A DNA stretch of 44,625 nucleotides. It comes from Halodesulfovibrio sp. (GTDB taxonomy: Bacteria > Desulfobacterota > Desulfovibrionia > Desulfovibrionales > Desulfovibrionaceae). The notes under the pieces are model-generated. The model did no database searches. It had not been told where the DNA came from and worked only from the letters and a program-made list of their open reading frames with translations. The stretch lies in the NCBI GenBank assembly GCA_003252375.1, contig QKEJ01000007.1, positions 1 to 44,625 of the forward strand. The letters run 5' to 3'. The position numbers and the translations under genes are program-made. Shown one piece after another: positions 16,066 to 24,737 of the stretch (position 1 is its first letter; every line of letters begins with the position of its first letter).

Positions 16066-16942
16066 CCGCTTCGTCAGAACGAGCATCGTCGTCGTCACCC
16101 TGTGGCTCAGCATCTTTGTGCTGGCCCCGCAGGCCATGCTGCTCATTGCCACCTTTCTTGAGCGCGGCCAGCAGGATTTCCTGACCACCACGTTCACACT
16201 GGGCAACTACGTACGGCTGTTTGATCCCGTGTTTCTGCTCATCTTCTGGGAATCCTTCAGGCTCGCGGGCATCACCACGCTGGTCTGCCTGCTGTTCGGC
16301 TACCCCTTCGCCTACATTCTCGCCACCAGCCGGCGGACCCTGCGCCCATGGCTGCTCCTGCTGGTGATCATTCCCTTCTGGACCAATTCGCTCATCCGCA
16401 CCTATGCGATGGTCATCATCCTGAAATCGGGCGGCGTGCTCAGCAACGTGCTTCTCTGGCTGGGTCTCATCGATCAGCCCATCTCACTGATGTACACGGA
16501 CTTTGCCATCTTCATCGGTTTTTCCTACACCCTGCTCCCGTTCATGATTCTGCCGCTCTTCGCCGCCATCGAAAAACTGGACATGCGCCTGCTGGACGCC
16601 TCCAAGGACCTTGGCGCCACGGCCTTCCAGACCTTCCGCCACGTCACCCTGCCCCTGACCATGCCGGGCATCGTGGCCGGCTGCATGCTGGTCTTCCTTC
16701 CGGCCCTCGGCATGTTCTACGTGCCGGAAATCCTGGGCGGCTCACGGTTCATGCTCCTTGGCAACTACATCACCAACCAGTTCCTCATGGCCCGGGACTG
16801 GCCGCTCGGTGCTGCCGCCAGCACCATCCTCACTGCCACGCTGATCATGATGATCCTTGTCTACCTGCGCAGCGTCCGGGCTTCGGCCCGCTCCGGCGAG
16901 GGCGCTCTGGAAGGTGAACTCCTTTCCACGGAGGGGGCATGA
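16049..16942 (+). CDS. potB: Polyamine-type ABC transporter permease
   Basis: A 297-residue inner-membrane permease with about six helices and the BPD-transport EAA-type cytoplasmic loop in DASKDLGATAFQTFRHVTLPLTMPGI. The PFWTNSLIRTYAM and YTLLPFMILPLFAAIEKLD segments are typical of PotB. The start is the ATG at 16049, with GGGAGG 10 nt upstream, inside the end of potA. The stop overlaps the potC start as ATGA. It forms the channel with PotC. Confidence 0.92.
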   Translation: MQKISSRFVRTSIVVVTLWLSIFVLAPQAMLLIATFLERGQQDFLTTTFTLGNYVRLFDPVFLLIFWESFRLAGITTLVCLLFGYPFAYILATSRRTLRPWLLLLVIIPFWTNSLIRTYAMVIILKSGGVLSNVLLWLGLIDQPISLMYTDFAIFIGFSYTLLPFMILPLFAAIEKLDMRLLDASKDLGATAFQTFRHVTLPLTMPGIVAGCMLVFLPALGMFYVPEILGGSRFMLLGNYITNQFLMARDWPLGAAASTILTATLIMMILVYLRSVRASARSGEGALEGELLSTEGA

Positions 16943-17709
16943 TGAAACGGCTTTCCTCCATCTACCTGTGGCTGGTCTACGCCTTCCTGTATGTGCCCAT
17001 CGGCATCGTGATGGTCTACTCGTTCAACAGCGCCCGGTTCGCCACCAACTGGCGCGGGTTCACCTGGGGCTGGTATGCCAAACTCTTTGCCAACCGCCAG
17101 CTCATGGACGCCGCCCTGAACACGCTCACCGTGGCCACGCTGGCCGCCACGCTGGCCGCCGCGCTGGGGACACTGGCCGCGCTGGTGCTGCACCGCTACC
17201 GCTTCCGGGGCAGAAAGGTTCTGCATGGCTCCATCTTTGTCCTCACGGTCTCGCCCGACATCGTCATGGGCATCGCCATGCTCATGTTCTTCATTGCCCT
17301 GCGCATTGATCTGGGTTTTCTGACCCTGCTCATTGCCCACATAACGCTGTGCCTGCCCTTCGTGGCCGTGACTGTGCTTGCACGTCTTGCCGAATTCGAC
17401 GAGAATATCGTGGAAGCGGCCAAAGACCTGGGTGCCACGGAATCGCGCGCGTTCCGACACATCATCCTGCCCCTCATCATGCCCGCCGTGGCCGCCGGTT
17501 GGCTGCTCAGCTTCACGTTGTCCATGGATGACGTGCTGATCAGCTTCTTCGTGTCCGGTCCGTCCTTCGAGATTCTCCCCCTCAAGATCTATTCCATGGT
17601 CCGTCTGGGGGTTAAGCCGGATATCAATGCCCTGAGTGCCGTCATGTTCACCCTTACCGTGGTGCTGGTGCTTACCGCCCACGCCCTGACCAAAGCGAGG
17701 AGAAAGTAA
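16939..17709 (+). CDS. potC: Polyamine-type ABC transporter permease
   Basis: A 256-residue permease with about six helices. The N-terminal YLWLVYAFLYVPIGIVMVYS and the EAA-type loop EAAKDLGATESRAFRHIILP identify it as PotC. The PotC-type SMDDVLISFFVSGPSFEILPL segment is also present. Two adjacent ATG codons (16939 and 16942) are possible starts; the first overlaps the potB stop. The stop codon shares one base with the potD start (TAATG). It acts as a heterodimer with PotB. Confidence 0.92.
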   Translation: MMKRLSSIYLWLVYAFLYVPIGIVMVYSFNSARFATNWRGFTWGWYAKLFANRQLMDAALNTLTVATLAATLAAALGTLAALVLHRYRFRGRKVLHGSIFVLTVSPDIVMGIAMLMFFIALRIDLGFLTLLIAHITLCLPFVAVTVLARLAEFDENIVEAAKDLGATESRAFRHIILPLIMPAVAAGWLLSFTLSMDDVLISFFVSGPSFEILPLKIYSMVRLGVKPDINALSAVMFTLTVVLVLTAHALTKARRK

Positions 17710-18764
17710 TGAAACGACTGGTTGCCGCCGCTGCGCTGCTCCTGCTGGTTATGCTGGTTTCCGTTTCCGCTCCCGGCCATGCCGCCGCCGCGGAGGCAAA
17801 GATCCTCAACCTGTTCTGCTGGAGCGAATACGTGCCCCAGGCCGTACTCGACCAGTTTGAACAGGAAACGGGCATCAAGGTGGTCTACACCACGTACGAA
17901 AGCAACGAGGCCATGTTCGCCAAGCTGAAGATGCTTGACGGCAGCGGCTACGACATTGTCGTGCCCTCCACCTATTTCGTCTCCCTGATGCGGGAGCAGG
18001 GGCTGCTCAGCAAGCTCGACAAGGCGAAACTGAGCAACCTTGCCAATCTGGACCCCAAGGTGCTCGGCGGTCCCTTCGACCCTTCCAACGACTATTCGGT
18101 CCCCTACATGTGGGGCTCCACGGGCATGCTCATCAACACCACCATAGTGGATCCGGCCACCATCACCAGCTGGAGTGACATGCTCCGCCCCGAATTCAAG
18201 GGCAAGGTACTGCTCTCCAGCGACCTGCGTGACACCATGGGCGTTGCCCTCAAGGCCAAGGGCTTTTCCGTGAACAGTCTCAACGAAGACGAGATCAAGG
18301 CTGCCTACGAATTCCTGGCTGCCCTCAAGCCCTCGGTACGGGTCTTCAACGTGGAATCCACCAAGCAGGCATTCATCAGCGGTGAAGTGGCCATCGGCAT
18401 GAGCTGGAACGGCGACGCCGTCATCGCCATGCAGGAAAACCCCGACCTGCGCTTTGTCTACCCCAAGGAAGGCCTGCCCCTGTGGCTCGACTCCCTGGCT
18501 ATTCCTGCGGGCGCCAAGCACAAGGACAACGCCCATGCGTTCATCAACTTCACGCTGCGCCCGGAAATTGCCAAGCTCATCGTCGAGGAATTCCTCTACT
18601 CCACGCCCAACACGGCGGCCTGGAACCTGCTTGACGACGAACTGAAGCAGAACCGCGCCATCTCTCCCACCAAGGAAGACCTGGCAAACTCCGAGTTCAC
18701 CAATGACCTCGGAGACGTGAAGAAAACGTACGAGCGCTACTGGGAAATGCTCAAGACCCAGTAG
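17709..18764 (+). CDS. potD: Polyamine-type periplasmic substrate-binding protein
   Basis: A 351-residue exported binding protein. The signal peptide runs to about residue 27 (long hydrophobic core, PGHAAAAEAK cleavage region). The mature part has the type 2 periplasmic fold with LNLFCWSEYVPQAVLDQFEQ at its start and a Y-D-I-V-V-P-S-T-Y-F segment, both characteristic of PotD/PotF. It delivers substrate to PotBC. Whether the ligand is putrescine, spermidine or something else cannot be told from these motifs. It is the last gene of potABCD and is followed by a terminator at 18790. Confidence 0.92.
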   Translation: MKRLVAAAALLLLVMLVSVSAPGHAAAAEAKILNLFCWSEYVPQAVLDQFEQETGIKVVYTTYESNEAMFAKLKMLDGSGYDIVVPSTYFVSLMREQGLLSKLDKAKLSNLANLDPKVLGGPFDPSNDYSVPYMWGSTGMLINTTIVDPATITSWSDMLRPEFKGKVLLSSDLRDTMGVALKAKGFSVNSLNEDEIKAAYEFLAALKPSVRVFNVESTKQAFISGEVAIGMSWNGDAVIAMQENPDLRFVYPKEGLPLWLDSLAIPAGAKHKDNAHAFINFTLRPEIAKLIVEEFLYSTPNTAAWNLLDDELKQNRAISPTKEDLANSEFTNDLGDVKKTYERYWEMLKTQ

Positions 18765-18789
18765 CGGACACGCACACGGCAATACACAC

Positions 18790-18815
18790 GGCGGCCCTCG
18801 GGCCGCCTTTCCTTT
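18790..18815 (+). terminator. Rho-independent terminator after potD
   Basis: Stem GGCGGCCC / GGGCCGCC (18790-18797 / 18800-18807) with a very short loop, then TTTCCTTT. Confidence 0.8.
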
Positions 18816-18935
18816 GTCCGACGCATTATCATTGTCGCTGCACGTACCAAAGGAATACGCTGGCTTGATGCTCACAGGTGTCTCTGGAAGCGATTCCCTT
18901 GCCTGCCAACATCAGCAAGCCGTGCGTAGCGAATC

Positions 18936-21900
18936 ATGACGTCTCCATCCAAAAAACAGGCCGCCCCGCTTCCCCGACAGGACGACGCGTCCTTCCGGCT
19001 GCTCTTTGATGTCGTGAACGACTGCATCGTCGTCTACCGTACCGAGCCGGACAAAACGGCAGGCAAGATCCTTGACGCTAACGACGCCGCAGTTCGCCGA
19101 CTGGGCTATTCGCGCGCCGAACTGCTGACCATGCGCATCTGCGAGATTGAGGCCGGGTGTCTCCTGCCCAATGCCGAAAGCAGGGCACATCCAACCAGCG
19201 AAGGGATCTACGAATCCGCGCGCATCACAAAGGACGGCACCGCCATCCCCGTGGAAATCAGTGCCCGGCCCTGCACGTACAAAGGGGGGCCCGCCGTCAT
19301 CGCCATTGCCCGTGACATTTCGGAACGCAAGGCAGCGGAACGCCTGCGGGAGCAATATACCCGCCAGCTGGAGCAGGAAGCCGAACTCCGGACCCACGAA
19401 CTGATCCAGGCCAACCAGATGCTGAGAAGACAGATGGAGCGGGGGCAAAATGCAGAACGGGAAGCGCGGAAGACAGAGGCAAGCATCGCCGCACTGCTGG
19501 ATGCCACCAGCCAGTCCGTCATGCTGCTCTCCATAGACGGGACCGTCCAGCATGCCAACAAGACGGCGGCCGCGCACCACGGGACCTATCCTGCTGACAT
19601 GCTCGGTCGCAGCATCTACGACTATCTGCCGGAGGACATGGCCGACCACCGCCGGGCCATCCTGGCCCGCCTGGCGCAGGACAAAAAACCCATTGCCTTC
19701 AAGGAGGAGCGAGACGGGAGTTGCCGCGCCCACAACGTCTACCCCGTCTTCGAGGGGGACACAGTCACCAGCCTTGCCGTGTATGCCGAAGACATCACCA
19801 AGCTCCTGCAAAACGAGCGGGAGATCGCCGAGGCCAGACACATACAGGCCGTCCTCTACGAAATTCTCAGCCACTCCCACTCCACAGCGACCCTGGATGA
19901 ACTGCTGGCCTCGATTCACAACATGATGGTCCGGGAGATGGGCACCCACAACGTGTATGTGGCTCTTGTGGAGGAGCACTCCGGAACCCTTGTGCTACGC
20001 TACTGCCATGACAACCAGATCATCCGCGATCCCGACGTTCCCGAATGTGGTCTCGAGGACGGCATGCCACTGGCGCTGGAGCCCATCCGCACGGGAAAGG
20101 CGGTACAGCTTTCGCACGACGCGATTCTCGATCTCATAAGCCACGGCGGGGTCAGTCTGGCCAGCGATCTCCCGCAGTCATGGCTGGGCATCCCCCTCCG
20201 GGTGCACAACAGAACCATCGGCGTACTGGTCACGCAGGAATATGACACGCCCCGGTTCTATTCGGATACCGAAATACGCCTGCTCATGGCCTGTTCCGAC
20301 CAGATGGCCCTGGCCATCGAGCGCAAGCAATTCGAGGAGTTTTCCCAGTCGTCACGGGATATTTTTACCAACATTCCGTCCGGTCTCATGATATTCCGGC
20401 ACAGGGATCCCGATGCCCTGCTGCTTGTCAGCGCCAATCCCATGGCCGAACGAATCCTGGGCTTGCCGTTCAAGGAACTCAAAGATGCTACCATCAAAGA
20501 TGTGTGGATCAACCTGGAAGCCACCGGGCTTCTGCCGCACCTGCTGGAAACGCTCCGATCAAACAGAGAATATGTCTGCGAGCAGGTCGCATATGAGGGA
20601 CGGAGCACTTCATGCCTGCTCAAGCTGCACGCATTTCCCCTGCCGGGCCAGATGCTCGGCATCGCCATCGAGGACATCACGGAACGAATACAGGCCGAAG
20701 CAACCATTCAGGAAAGCAATGAACAATACAGGGCATTCTTCCAGGACAACCACTCCGTCATGCTGGTACTGAGCTCCGAGCACGGCACCATTCTGGACGT
20801 GAACAAGGCTGCCTGCGCCTTTTACGGCTATCCGCGCGAGGAGATGGTCGGCAGCTCGGTCGCCTTTCTCAACCAATTCTCCAAGACCCGGCTGCGCAAG
20901 GCCCTCTCCAGCCTTGCCAAACAGCGGATAACCAGCATCATCACCCAACACAGGCTGTCCAACGGTGATTGGCGGGATGTGGAAGTCTACTCCGGTCCCT
21001 TCGTGGTGCGCGGACAGACACGCCTCATCTCCATTGTCCACGACATCACGCAACGGATACAGGACGAGGCCGCGCTCGCCGACGCCAAGGAAGCTGCAGA
21101 AATGGCCAACAGGGCAAAGAGCGAATTCGTGGCCAACATCAGCCACGAAGTCCGTACCCCGCTCAACGGCCTCATGGGTATGCTGCAACTGATGCAGGAA
21201 TCGGATCCCAGCGAGGAACTGGCGGCATACATCAATACGGCACTCACCTCGTCGCGGAATCTGCTGCGCGTCCTCAACGATGTTCTCGACTTCACACGCA
21301 TGGATGCAGGCAAACTCTCCCTCATGGAAGCAGCCTTCAACGTACGCGCCCTTCTGAATCAGAGCGCCGACCTGTTTGAGCACCAGATACGGGCCAAGGA
21401 ACTGCAGTTCGTCTGCTCCGTGGACCCGGATGTGGAAGCCATGTACGTGGGGGATGAAGGACGCATCCGGCAGGTGCTCTTCAACCTTGTGGGCAATGCC
21501 ATAAAGTTCACGGAATCCGGCACCATCGCCATCTCCGTCTCGGAACACCCCGGTACCAACCAGCATACCAGACGCCTGCGGTTCGCCGTGCAGGACACGG
21601 GTTGCGGCATTCCCAGACACAAGATTGGTACCATCTTCGACGCTTTCACGCAGGTGGACGGATCGGCATCACGCAGCCATCAGGGCTCCGGCCTCGGGCT
21701 TGCCATCGTGAAACGGCTGGTTGATCTTATGCAGGGAGAAATTTCGGCGACGAGCACGCCGGGAAGTGGAACGACCATTACCTTCACCATCGTGGTCAAG
21801 CGGTCTGCTGTGCAGCAGAAACAGGACAGCGTCCATACACCTCCGCAGCCGGAGGCTGCCGCAACTGCGCCCATTCCGCCCTTGTCCATTCTGGTGGTCG

Positions 21901-22259
21901 AGGACGAGCAGGTCAACCGGATGATGGCGCAACGCATGCTGGAAAAGATGGGGCACACGGTCACCTGCGCCGAAAACGGCCTGCTGGCGCTGGAACGACT
22001 CAGGAAGGAGCGGTTCGACGTCGTGCTGATGGATATTCAGATGCCCGAAATGGACGGTCTTTCCGCCACCCGGCACATCCGTGCCGCCACGGACATGGCC
22101 TCGCCTTCCGACCTGCCCATTATCGCCATCTCGGCCCATGCGTCTCGTGGCAACCGGCAGGAAGCCTTGTCGAACGGCATGACAGACTATGTGGTCAAGC
22201 CCTTTGAGCGGGCGGATCTGGAACGGGCCATTGCCTCTGCGATCGGAGGTCAATCATAA
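18936..22259 (+). CDS. Soluble multi-PAS/GAF hybrid histidine kinase
   Basis: A 1107-residue cytoplasmic hybrid kinase without membrane helices. Order: PAS1 (about 20-135), a coiled-coil linker (about 135-180), PAS2 (185-300), GAF (305-470), PAS3 (475-590), PAS4 (597-715), HisKA with H737 in NISHEVRTPLNG, and HATPase_c with N-box NLVGNAIKFTESG, G1 DTGCGIP and G2 GSGLGLAIV. The C-terminal receiver domain has D1033 in VLMDIQMPEMDG. The combination suggests sensing of several intracellular signals (redox, ligand or small molecule) and a phosphorelay through an unlinked Hpt protein and regulator. No partner regulator or Hpt domain is adjacent. It lies alone, converging on cobQ. The ribosome site is weak. 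Confidence 0.9.
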   Translation: MTSPSKKQAAPLPRQDDASFRLLFDVVNDCIVVYRTEPDKTAGKILDANDAAVRRLGYSRAELLTMRICEIEAGCLLPNAESRAHPTSEGIYESARITKDGTAIPVEISARPCTYKGGPAVIAIARDISERKAAERLREQYTRQLEQEAELRTHELIQANQMLRRQMERGQNAEREARKTEASIAALLDATSQSVMLLSIDGTVQHANKTAAAHHGTYPADMLGRSIYDYLPEDMADHRRAILARLAQDKKPIAFKEERDGSCRAHNVYPVFEGDTVTSLAVYAEDITKLLQNEREIAEARHIQAVLYEILSHSHSTATLDELLASIHNMMVREMGTHNVYVALVEEHSGTLVLRYCHDNQIIRDPDVPECGLEDGMPLALEPIRTGKAVQLSHDAILDLISHGGVSLASDLPQSWLGIPLRVHNRTIGVLVTQEYDTPRFYSDTEIRLLMACSDQMALAIERKQFEEFSQSSRDIFTNIPSGLMIFRHRDPDALLLVSANPMAERILGLPFKELKDATIKDVWINLEATGLLPHLLETLRSNREYVCEQVAYEGRSTSCLLKLHAFPLPGQMLGIAIEDITERIQAEATIQESNEQYRAFFQDNHSVMLVLSSEHGTILDVNKAACAFYGYPREEMVGSSVAFLNQFSKTRLRKALSSLAKQRITSIITQHRLSNGDWRDVEVYSGPFVVRGQTRLISIVHDITQRIQDEAALADAKEAAEMANRAKSEFVANISHEVRTPLNGLMGMLQLMQESDPSEELAAYINTALTSSRNLLRVLNDVLDFTRMDAGKLSLMEAAFNVRALLNQSADLFEHQIRAKELQFVCSVDPDVEAMYVGDEGRIRQVLFNLVGNAIKFTESGTIAISVSEHPGTNQHTRRLRFAVQDTGCGIPRHKIGTIFDAFTQVDGSASRSHQGSGLGLAIVKRLVDLMQGEISATSTPGSGTTITFTIVVKRSAVQQKQDSVHTPPQPEAAATAPIPPLSILVVEDEQVNRMMAQRMLEKMGHTVTCAENGLLALERLRKERFDVVLMDIQMPEMDGLSATRHIRAATDMASPSDLPIIAISAHASRGNRQEALSNGMTDYVVKPFERADLERAIASAIGGQS

Positions 22260-22277
22260 CCGCAGGAATGCTGCGGT
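22259..22277. terminator. Hairpin between convergent kinase and cobQ genes
   Basis: ACCGCAG-GAATG-CTGCGGT forms a 7-bp stem that overlaps the last base of each of the two convergent stop codons. There is no T-run on either side, so any terminator role is uncertain. Confidence 0.35.
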
Positions 22278-23815
22278 CAGGCTCCACACCGGCCAAGACC
22301 AAGCATGGCGTACACGGCCGTCATGTCCAACGCTTCGCGCACAACACCGGCCAGCCTGTCCAGCGCCGGATCAAGTCCGTAGGAAGCAACAACGCGCCCC
22401 AGCGGGGCCATGCCGCGGCGAATCCGCAGATCGTCCACAAAACGACGGCGGAAGTCATCCGCATCGAACACGCCGTGCAGGTAGGTTCCCCAGACGGCCC
22501 CATCCGGCGTGCCGAACCCGATGACAGCGCCATCATCAAGCACCACCACGGGCTGCACCTCGGCCCCGGACGCAATGGAGGTCCGGCCGTGATGAATCTC
22601 GTACCCTGAAACGGAGGCATCCAGGCCGACATGGCGGCCGGAGACCCGGGTCAGCACCTTGTCCCGCCCCATGGCCGTATGCACGGCAAGAAGGCCGAGA
22701 CCGGTCCCGCCATCCTCACGGTCCACCGATTCCACCTGCAGCGGGTCCTCCACCTGCAGACCGAGCATCTGAAGGCCTCCGCAAATGCCCACGATCCTCG
22801 GTGCCCGGTCACTGCGGGCCAGAGTCTGGATCGCTGCGGCTAGGCCGTTCGAACGCAGCCAGGCAAGGTCGCCGGGGGTGTTCTTGGAACCGGGCAGCAC
22901 AATGCAGTCGGGCTCTCCCAGTGCATCGGCGGAACGGACCACCCGCACCTGCACATCCGGCTCTCCTCCCAACGCATCCATATCGGTGAAATTGGCAATA
23001 TGCGGCAGGTCCACCAGCACCACGTCCACGCAGTCGTCCCGCAGAGCCTTTTCCCTGCCGAACGCTTCCTTGAAGGAAACCGAATCCTCCTCAGGCAGCC
23101 CCAGGCTGTCCACATGCGGCACCACGCCGAAGAAGGGCTTGCCGGTCCGGTTCGTTGTGTAGTCCAGCGCTGGCTGCAGCAGGGAGGCGTCCCCCCGGAA
23201 GCGGTTAAGCACGAAACCCGCCACATGGTCCCGTTCCCACTGGTCCAGCAGCTCCATGGTCCCCACCAGCGAGGCGAACACGCCCCCCCGGTCGATGTCG
23301 CCCACGAGCAGCACCCGCGCATCTGCGTACCGGGCCATCTGCATGTTAACGATATCGTGTGCCTTGAGATTGATCTCTGCAGGGCTTCCGGCCCCTTCAA
23401 GCACCATGACGTCATGCTCGGCGGCAAGGGAGTCATAAGCGGTCTGCACGGTTTCGAAGGCGCGGGGCTTGAACGCCACATATTCCTTCACCCGCATGTT
23501 GCCCACGGGATGCCCCATGACAACCACCTGCGAGCCCGTGTCCGACGACGGCTTGAGCAGGACCGGGTTCATGCGGGCATCCGGTTCGAGGCGGCAGGCA
23601 GCCGCCTGCACGGCCTGCGCACGGCCTATCTCGCATCCATCCGGAGTAACGAAGGAGTTGAGCGCCATGTTCTGGGCCTTGAAGGGAGCCACGGAAAAGC
23701 CATCCTGCAAAAGAATACGGCACAGGGCCGCTGTCAGTACGCTTTTGCCTGCATTGGAACTGGTTCCCTGCAGCATGAGGGCCGGGGGACGGATATGACG
23801 GGAGTGATGTGGCAT
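22277..23815 (-). CDS. cobQ: Cobyric acid synthase
   Basis: A 512-residue cytoplasmic amidotransferase that amidates four side chains of adenosylcobyrinic acid a,c-diamide during cobalamin synthesis, using glutamine and ATP. The N-terminal synthetase half has the P-loop-like [20 protein letters not shown] and the [16 protein letters not shown] segment. The C-terminal class I glutaminase half has the nucleophile Cys near residue 343 in [10 protein letters not shown], a YEIHHGRT motif, and a final catalytic His region near [10 protein letters not shown]. Length is normal. No Shine-Dalgarno precedes the ATG; a 19-bp inverted repeat (23817-23835) occupies that place. No cobalamin riboswitch fits in the short upstream gap. 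Other cob genes are not in the window. Confidence 0.93.
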   Translation of the reverse strand: MPHHSRHIRPPALMLQGTSSNAGKSVLTAALCRILLQDGFSVAPFKAQNMALNSFVTPDGCEIGRAQAVQAAACRLEPDARMNPVLLKPSSDTGSQVVVMGHPVGNMRVKEYVAFKPRAFETVQTAYDSLAAEHDVMVLEGAGSPAEINLKAHDIVNMQMARYADARVLLVGDIDRGGVFASLVGTMELLDQWERDHVAGFVLNRFRGDASLLQPALDYTTNRTGKPFFGVVPHVDSLGLPEEDSVSFKEAFGREKALRDDCVDVVLVDLPHIANFTDMDALGGEPDVQVRVVRSADALGEPDCIVLPGSKNTPGDLAWLRSNGLAAAIQTLARSDRAPRIVGICGGLQMLGLQVEDPLQVESVDREDGGTGLGLLAVHTAMGRDKVLTRVSGRHVGLDASVSGYEIHHGRTSIASGAEVQPVVVLDDGAVIGFGTPDGAVWGTYLHGVFDADDFRRRFVDDLRIRRGMAPLGRVVASYGLDPALDRLAGVVREALDMTAVYAMLGLGRCGA

Positions 23816-23816
23816 G

Positions 23817-23835
23817 ATGGATGTGGTATATCCAT
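23817..23835. repeat. Inverted repeat at the cobQ translation start
   Basis: ATGGAT-N7-ATCCAT, immediately upstream of the cobQ start codon. In cobQ mRNA it could fold into a small hairpin where the ribosome site should be; as DNA it could be an operator between cobQ and the divergent PilZ gene. Confidence 0.4.
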
Positions 23836-23927
23836 TTCAGGGCCGCGAAACCAGCACATTTCCGGCCTGTTCCCGGCATGGGGCAAGAATAATGGACGCC
23901 GCCTCCCAAAAACGCCATACTGCGAAC

Positions 23928-24665
23928 ATGATTCGCATTCTTGCCATAGCCGGTGACAACAAGGCCGGTGAAGCCTACCTGCACCTGATTGAACGATTCG
24001 GGGGCACGGGCATTCTTGCCTCAGAAACCGAATCCATACTCACCACCATGCGTACGGTTCCCCTGAACGGCGTGCTCATCAACATGCCCACGCTTCTGCG
24101 CCTGCATGGGGAAGGCAGAGGTGAATTCAACGACATCCTCTCCTGCTTCAACGTACTGCGCTGCCGCATAGACAGGGAAAGCGGCGAACTGACCGTCTTC
24201 GAACAGGGACAGGCGTCACCGGAGCAAGCTGTCAGCCAGTTCATCACCCAGTGCGCAGCGCTCCCGGCGCGAACCATCCGCCGCGAGGAGCGCATCCCCG
24301 CCACGTTCAGCGTTCTGCTCTCGCCCAGCGCGACCTTCGAGCCCGATGCCACGGAACGCACCATCACCATCAACGCCTCGGAACACGGCGTCTTCTGCTT
24401 CTCGACAAAGCTGTGGAAACCCGGGGCTACGGCATGGCTCCAGTTCCTGGACCTGAGCGACAAGACGCCCATCTCCGGCATGGTCATGCACGCCACCCGA
24501 TGGGGCAAGGGGTGCCACCAACCCGGGTGCGGCCTGCGTCTGACGGCCATTACTCCTGAGCAGCAGGCGGAATACAGCGCCCTGCTGCACAAGGCCTGCG
24601 GCATGAAGGGCAAGACCATCGCCTTTACCGCCAGCGAATCCCCCTCCCCCGGCACCCCTTCCTAG
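23928..24665 (+). CDS. PilZ domain protein
   Basis: A 245-residue protein. The N-terminal half (1-110) begins MIRILAIAGDNKAGEAYLHL and has a layout like a degenerate receiver-like fold; it is not otherwise recognised. The C-terminal half (115-225) is a PilZ domain with the c-di-GMP-binding motifs RxxxR (R118 to R122 in RREER) and NxSxxG (N149-A-S-E-H-G, an Asn variant of DxSxxG). This suggests a c-di-GMP receptor acting on motility, adhesion or exopolysaccharide. The start is uncertain: ATG at 23892 is in frame and gives 12 more residues; neither has a clear ribosome site. It is transcribed divergently from cobQ. Confidence 0.75.
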   Translation: MIRILAIAGDNKAGEAYLHLIERFGGTGILASETESILTTMRTVPLNGVLINMPTLLRLHGEGRGEFNDILSCFNVLRCRIDRESGELTVFEQGQASPEQAVSQFITQCAALPARTIRREERIPATFSVLLSPSATFEPDATERTITINASEHGVFCFSTKLWKPGATAWLQFLDLSDKTPISGMVMHATRWGKGCHQPGCGLRLTAITPEQQAEYSALLHKACGMKGKTIAFTASESPSPGTPS

Positions 24666-24737
24666 CGACTTCCCTCTTGACGCGGCACGCGAATCCGGCA
24701 AAACATCACTACATTTCATTTAGATACAGGAGCTCCC

